Positions 51,943-54,276 of a DNA stretch of 54,276 bases are shown piece after piece (the stretch's first letter is position 1; every line of letters begins with the position of its first letter). The notes under the pieces were generated by a model, which worked only from the letters and a program-made list of their open reading frames with translations, was not told the DNA's origin and ran no database searches. A program made the position numbers and the translations under genes. The stretch is taken from IMG/VR virus record IMGVR_UViG_3300025121_000066, positions 1-54,276 of that record, one strand, 5' to 3'. This stretch comes from a virus.

Positions 51943-52230
51943 TTAATCATCCCATTTAATAACATTTCCAGGAATGTGAAGATAATCTTCTAGGTAAGTA
52001 TGCATATCAAAATTATCCATATTTGTATATCCTTTGATATAGTAATCATCTTGTTCTATATTCCATTGATTATATTCATCACAAGCATCAAATTCATAAT
52101 ATGAACAATGTATATTTGATTCTTGTAAGTGATTCCAAATAGCTGAAATTTGTATTTCAGTTAACATATCTAACGGAATTACAAATGAACTACTAGAACT
52201 ATTACTCACAAAACCGTTTCTTATTTTCAT
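51943..52230 (-). CDS. GFVSNSSSSSF-type phage protein, 95 aa
   Basis: Begins MKIRNGFVSNSSSSSFVI, a start found on many otherwise different phage and bacterial proteins of unknown role. The rest is acidic with aromatic residues. The serine run may be a modification or processing site; not established. Confidence 0.82.
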   Translation of the reverse strand: MKIRNGFVSNSSSSSFVIPLDMLTEIQISAIWNHLQESNIHCSYYEFDACDEYNQWNIEQDDYYIKGYTNMDNFDMHTYLEDYLHIPGNVIKWDD

Positions 52231-52281
52231 TATTTAAGGTATTACTTTTATATTATATTTATCTAAGATAATATAAAATGT

Positions 52282-52821
52282 TTATGTTTTAATATTTAAT
52301 TTATTAAATATTTCTTCTTTTTTTGTTAATTTTTTATCTGTTTTTAATTTATCTCTAATTTGTTTTTTTCTAATAATAAGTTGTTTATCAGTCAATTCAC
52401 CATTTCTTTGTTTTTCACGATAGCTTGATGGTATATAATTATTTGTTGTTGGTTTATTATCAGTATTATATATGTCATAATAAGAATTTGTTTTGATTTC
52501 ATTCCAAGTTAATAAAAATATTGCCAAACATAATAAAGAAAACAAACAAAAGATAACATATATTTCAGGAAGTGCTTCATTAATATTAGTAAAATAAATT
52601 GGTATACCTATTAATATTCCTATCCACAATGCCACTAAAAACCATTTTAATAATTTTTTCCCTACTATTTTAAGTACGTTTTTTATATCATCACGAGTAA
52701 CATTAGGAAGAAAACTATTAATTGCAAAAGTTATTATCAAACTTATAATTACAAAAAATATAATTAGTTTATCCATAAAATCTAATTTATTGTTGAAATC
52801 TTTTTTATCAAAATCTATCAT
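52282..52821 (-). CDS. Membrane protein, 179 aa
   Basis: Three hydrophobic segments: 'LIIFFVIISLIITFAI' (18-33), 'FLVALWIGILIGIPIYF' (61-77) and 'IYVIFCLFSLLCLAIFLL' (87-104), then a basic, lysine-rich soluble tail. Could be a pore or inner-membrane protein. Driven by a host-type promoter. Unrecognised. Confidence 0.76.
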   Translation of the reverse strand: MIDFDKKDFNNKLDFMDKLIIFFVIISLIITFAINSFLPNVTRDDIKNVLKIVGKKLLKWFLVALWIGILIGIPIYFTNINEALPEIYVIFCLFSLLCLAIFLLTWNEIKTNSYYDIYNTDNKPTTNNYIPSSYREKQRNGELTDKQLIIRKKQIRDKLKTDKKLTKKEEIFNKLNIKT

Positions 52822-52838
52822 TTCTTATATTTAATAGA

Positions 52839-52869
52839 CAAATATAGTAAAAATTAATTAATTAAACAA
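52839..52869 (-). promoter_or_regulatory. Host-type promoter (minus)
   Basis: On the minus strand TTG (52869-52867), 20-nt spacer, TATATTTG (52846-52839), shortly before the gene starting at 52821. Confidence 0.72.
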
Positions 52870-52891
52870 AATATATGATATATTATTTATA

Positions 52892-53608
52892 TTAAATTTT
52901 AGATAAAACAATATCAAAATAATAATTAAATTTCTTATTAGTTGATAATTGTGTTTGTTTATAATTAACACTAACAGTAGTATCAAAAATGATAGTATTT
53001 ATATTTTTTATTAAGTTAGCATTATTTTTCACATTAACAGTAAATAATGGATTAAATATTAAATTAGGTTTTTTATTTGGATCTATATTTTCTAAATCAT
53101 AATATTTTACATACATATCTAATCTTTTAAATTCATATCTATTTAACAAATTATTAGTTATATATTCTCTTATAAAATAATTAATATTTTCACTTAAAAC
53201 GTCATTATATCTAATACATTTAAATGTTCTAACTTCTTTTAATTTATAAAATAAATATTCCAATAATATGTTTTTCCAATTAATAACTAAATTCCAATTT
53301 GTATTATTTGTTAAATCTAAATTAGATTGAGGTAATAAAACTATATTGTGATTATTTTTTTTAAGAACGGATAAATCTTTTAAAAATTCTGTTTCTAAAT
53401 CATCAACATCAATATAATATTGATAACCATTATTATTAGTATTGCCACTATCAAATATTTCTGTATATTGAATTTGTGATTCATCTACAATAATTTCGTC
53501 TTCCACATCTATCATTTTAGAACCAAAAAAAGTTTTTGGATCAAATGTAGATAATGTACCTATTACTGGTTCGGTTTTAAATCTTGTTATTATTAAATCA
53601 TTTTTCAT
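52892..53608 (-). CDS. Probable virion structural protein, 238 aa
   Basis: Beta-rich with many Asn/Ile/Tyr, segment 'IVLLPQSNLDL' and 'FEDVDLETEFLKDL' style acidic helix. It is grouped with two other beta-rich genes at the right end, as in tail or baseplate clusters. No specific domain is recognised, so the call is from context. Confidence 0.6.
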   Translation of the reverse strand: MKNDLIITRFKTEPVIGTLSTFDPKTFFGSKMIDVEDEIIVDESQIQYTEIFDSGNTNNNGYQYYIDVDDLETEFLKDLSVLKKNNHNIVLLPQSNLDLTNNTNWNLVINWKNILLEYLFYKLKEVRTFKCIRYNDVLSENINYFIREYITNNLLNRYEFKRLDMYVKYYDLENIDPNKKPNLIFNPLFTVNVKNNANLIKNINTIIFDTTVSVNYKQTQLSTNKKFNYYFDIVLSKI

Positions 53609-53625
53609 TTTATTTATATATTTTA

Positions 53626-54006
53626 TTATGAAGGACCTGAAATAGTACTAGATGTTTTTGATATTGTAGAATCAAGAGCAACATTTGTTAATGTAACTAT
53701 AAAATATAAATTATCTTCTTCTACAAAAGTTATTGATGCACCAGTTGAATCGGTAGTAAATGTATGTTCTGGTATATTATACCAAGATATACCAGGTTCT
53801 TCCCAATTTGACCATCCAGAATTGTCAATAGTAATATTTGAAGTATATGTATTTAATAATATGAAAGTTGGTGTATCTACACGTTTTACGTATAATTTAT
53901 ATTCTACACCCACATAGCCAAATATATGTCCAGTAGTATATCCTAATAATATACAATTACATGTTACGCTATTTGTTGTTACTATGGTAGTTAATTCTGA
54001 TCCCAT
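53626..54006 (-). CDS. Probable tail or baseplate protein, 126 aa
   Basis: Threonine/serine-rich beta-sandwich-like sequence with 'SNITIDNSGWSNWEEPGISWYNI', a style common in phage fibre and appendage domains. Begins directly after a Shine-Dalgarno-free AT-rich gap. Function from context only. Confidence 0.6.
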   Translation of the reverse strand: MGSELTTIVTTNSVTCNCILLGYTTGHIFGYVGVEYKLYVKRVDTPTFILLNTYTSNITIDNSGWSNWEEPGISWYNIPEHTFTTDSTGASITFVEEDNLYFIVTLTNVALDSTISKTSSTISGPS

Positions 54007-54031
54007 TTTTTTAAAAATATTATTTTTATAT

Positions 54032-54276
54032 TCATGTAACTATTTCACCAATTTCAATAGTTAAATTATTAAAATTCCCATTTGGTATAAGTGTTTGTAT
54101 AACCGTATATATTATTTCTAATGTAGAATCAGTATATACTGTTATAGGTAAATTTTCTATATAATATCTATACGATATAATACATTTTAATTCTTGTTGT
54201 GTAATAATATTATTGCCTAAACCAGTTACTGCTTTTAATTCTACATCATTAAAAGTTAAAGTAGTTGTACCGTTTT
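54032..54276 (-). CDS. Probable tail protein, C-terminal part (partial)
   Basis: The frame enters from the right edge and ends at 54032: at least 80 residues, threonine-rich, with beta strands such as 'ISYRYYIENLPITVYTD'. Same style as its neighbours; start not in the window. Confidence 0.65.
   Translation of the reverse strand, partial: NGTTTLTFNDVELKAVTGLGNNIITQQELKCIISYRYYIENLPITVYTDSTLEIIYTVIQTLIPNGNFNNLTIEIGEIVT

Overview
This window is almost certainly part of the genome of a large, very AT-rich tailed phage (or phage-plasmid) of a Bacteroidetes host. The evidence is: dense small genes with ATGA start/stop overlaps and almost no Shine-Dalgarno sites; several promoters of the Bacteroidetes housekeeping type (TTG, 19-20 nt, TAnnTTTG); a T4-like family B DNA polymerase; many homing endonucleases; a tRNA array; and phage tail-like genes at the right end. 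No integrase, terminase or capsid gene is visible.

Layout. 0-4.7 kb (+): small genes, including a run of nucleotide/ADP-ribose proteins (DUF4406, Nudix, PARG-type macrodomain, Zn-ribbon, SLOG). 4.8-8.9 kb: putative structural or internal head proteins that share short N-terminal 'F..F..E' leaders. 8.9-16.7 kb: GIY-YIG nuclease, a glutamyl-tRNA synthetase with a ValRS-like C-terminal arm, and a DNA polymerase broken into pieces by a split intein and two free-standing homing endonucleases. 16.8-25.9 kb: more leader-bearing proteins, four tandem paralogues, a structured RNA, NusG, a cyclic-phosphate receiver-type protein, a radical SAM protein and NAD synthetase. 25.9-31.2 kb: a perfect parS-like palindrome, pyruvoyl-type arginine decarboxylase, an RNase P RNA, a GIY-YIG nuclease and regulatory-looking small proteins. 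31.2-35.2 kb (-): about 15 tRNA or tRNA-like genes interrupted by two endonuclease genes, plus a second parS-like palindrome. 35.2-40.7 kb (-): small genes including MazG. 40.7-50.9 kb (-): small one-gene units separated by hairpins resembling integron attC sites, with several broken frames. 51-54.3 kb (-): small membrane proteins, a GFVSNSSSSSF-type protein and probable virion proteins, the last running off the window.

How it may work together. The phage seems to carry its own translation kit (tRNAs, RNase P RNA, GluRS, NusG) and NAD/ADP-ribose handling genes that could support the burst or blunt NAD-based immunity. Two promoter classes are visible: host-type promoters in front of tRNA-region, NadE, GluRS and other small genes, and a TTTATATATA motif about 20 nt before many leader-bearing and endonuclease genes, resembling a T4-style late promoter. 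Most functional statements rest on motif recognition by eye; no database search was run.
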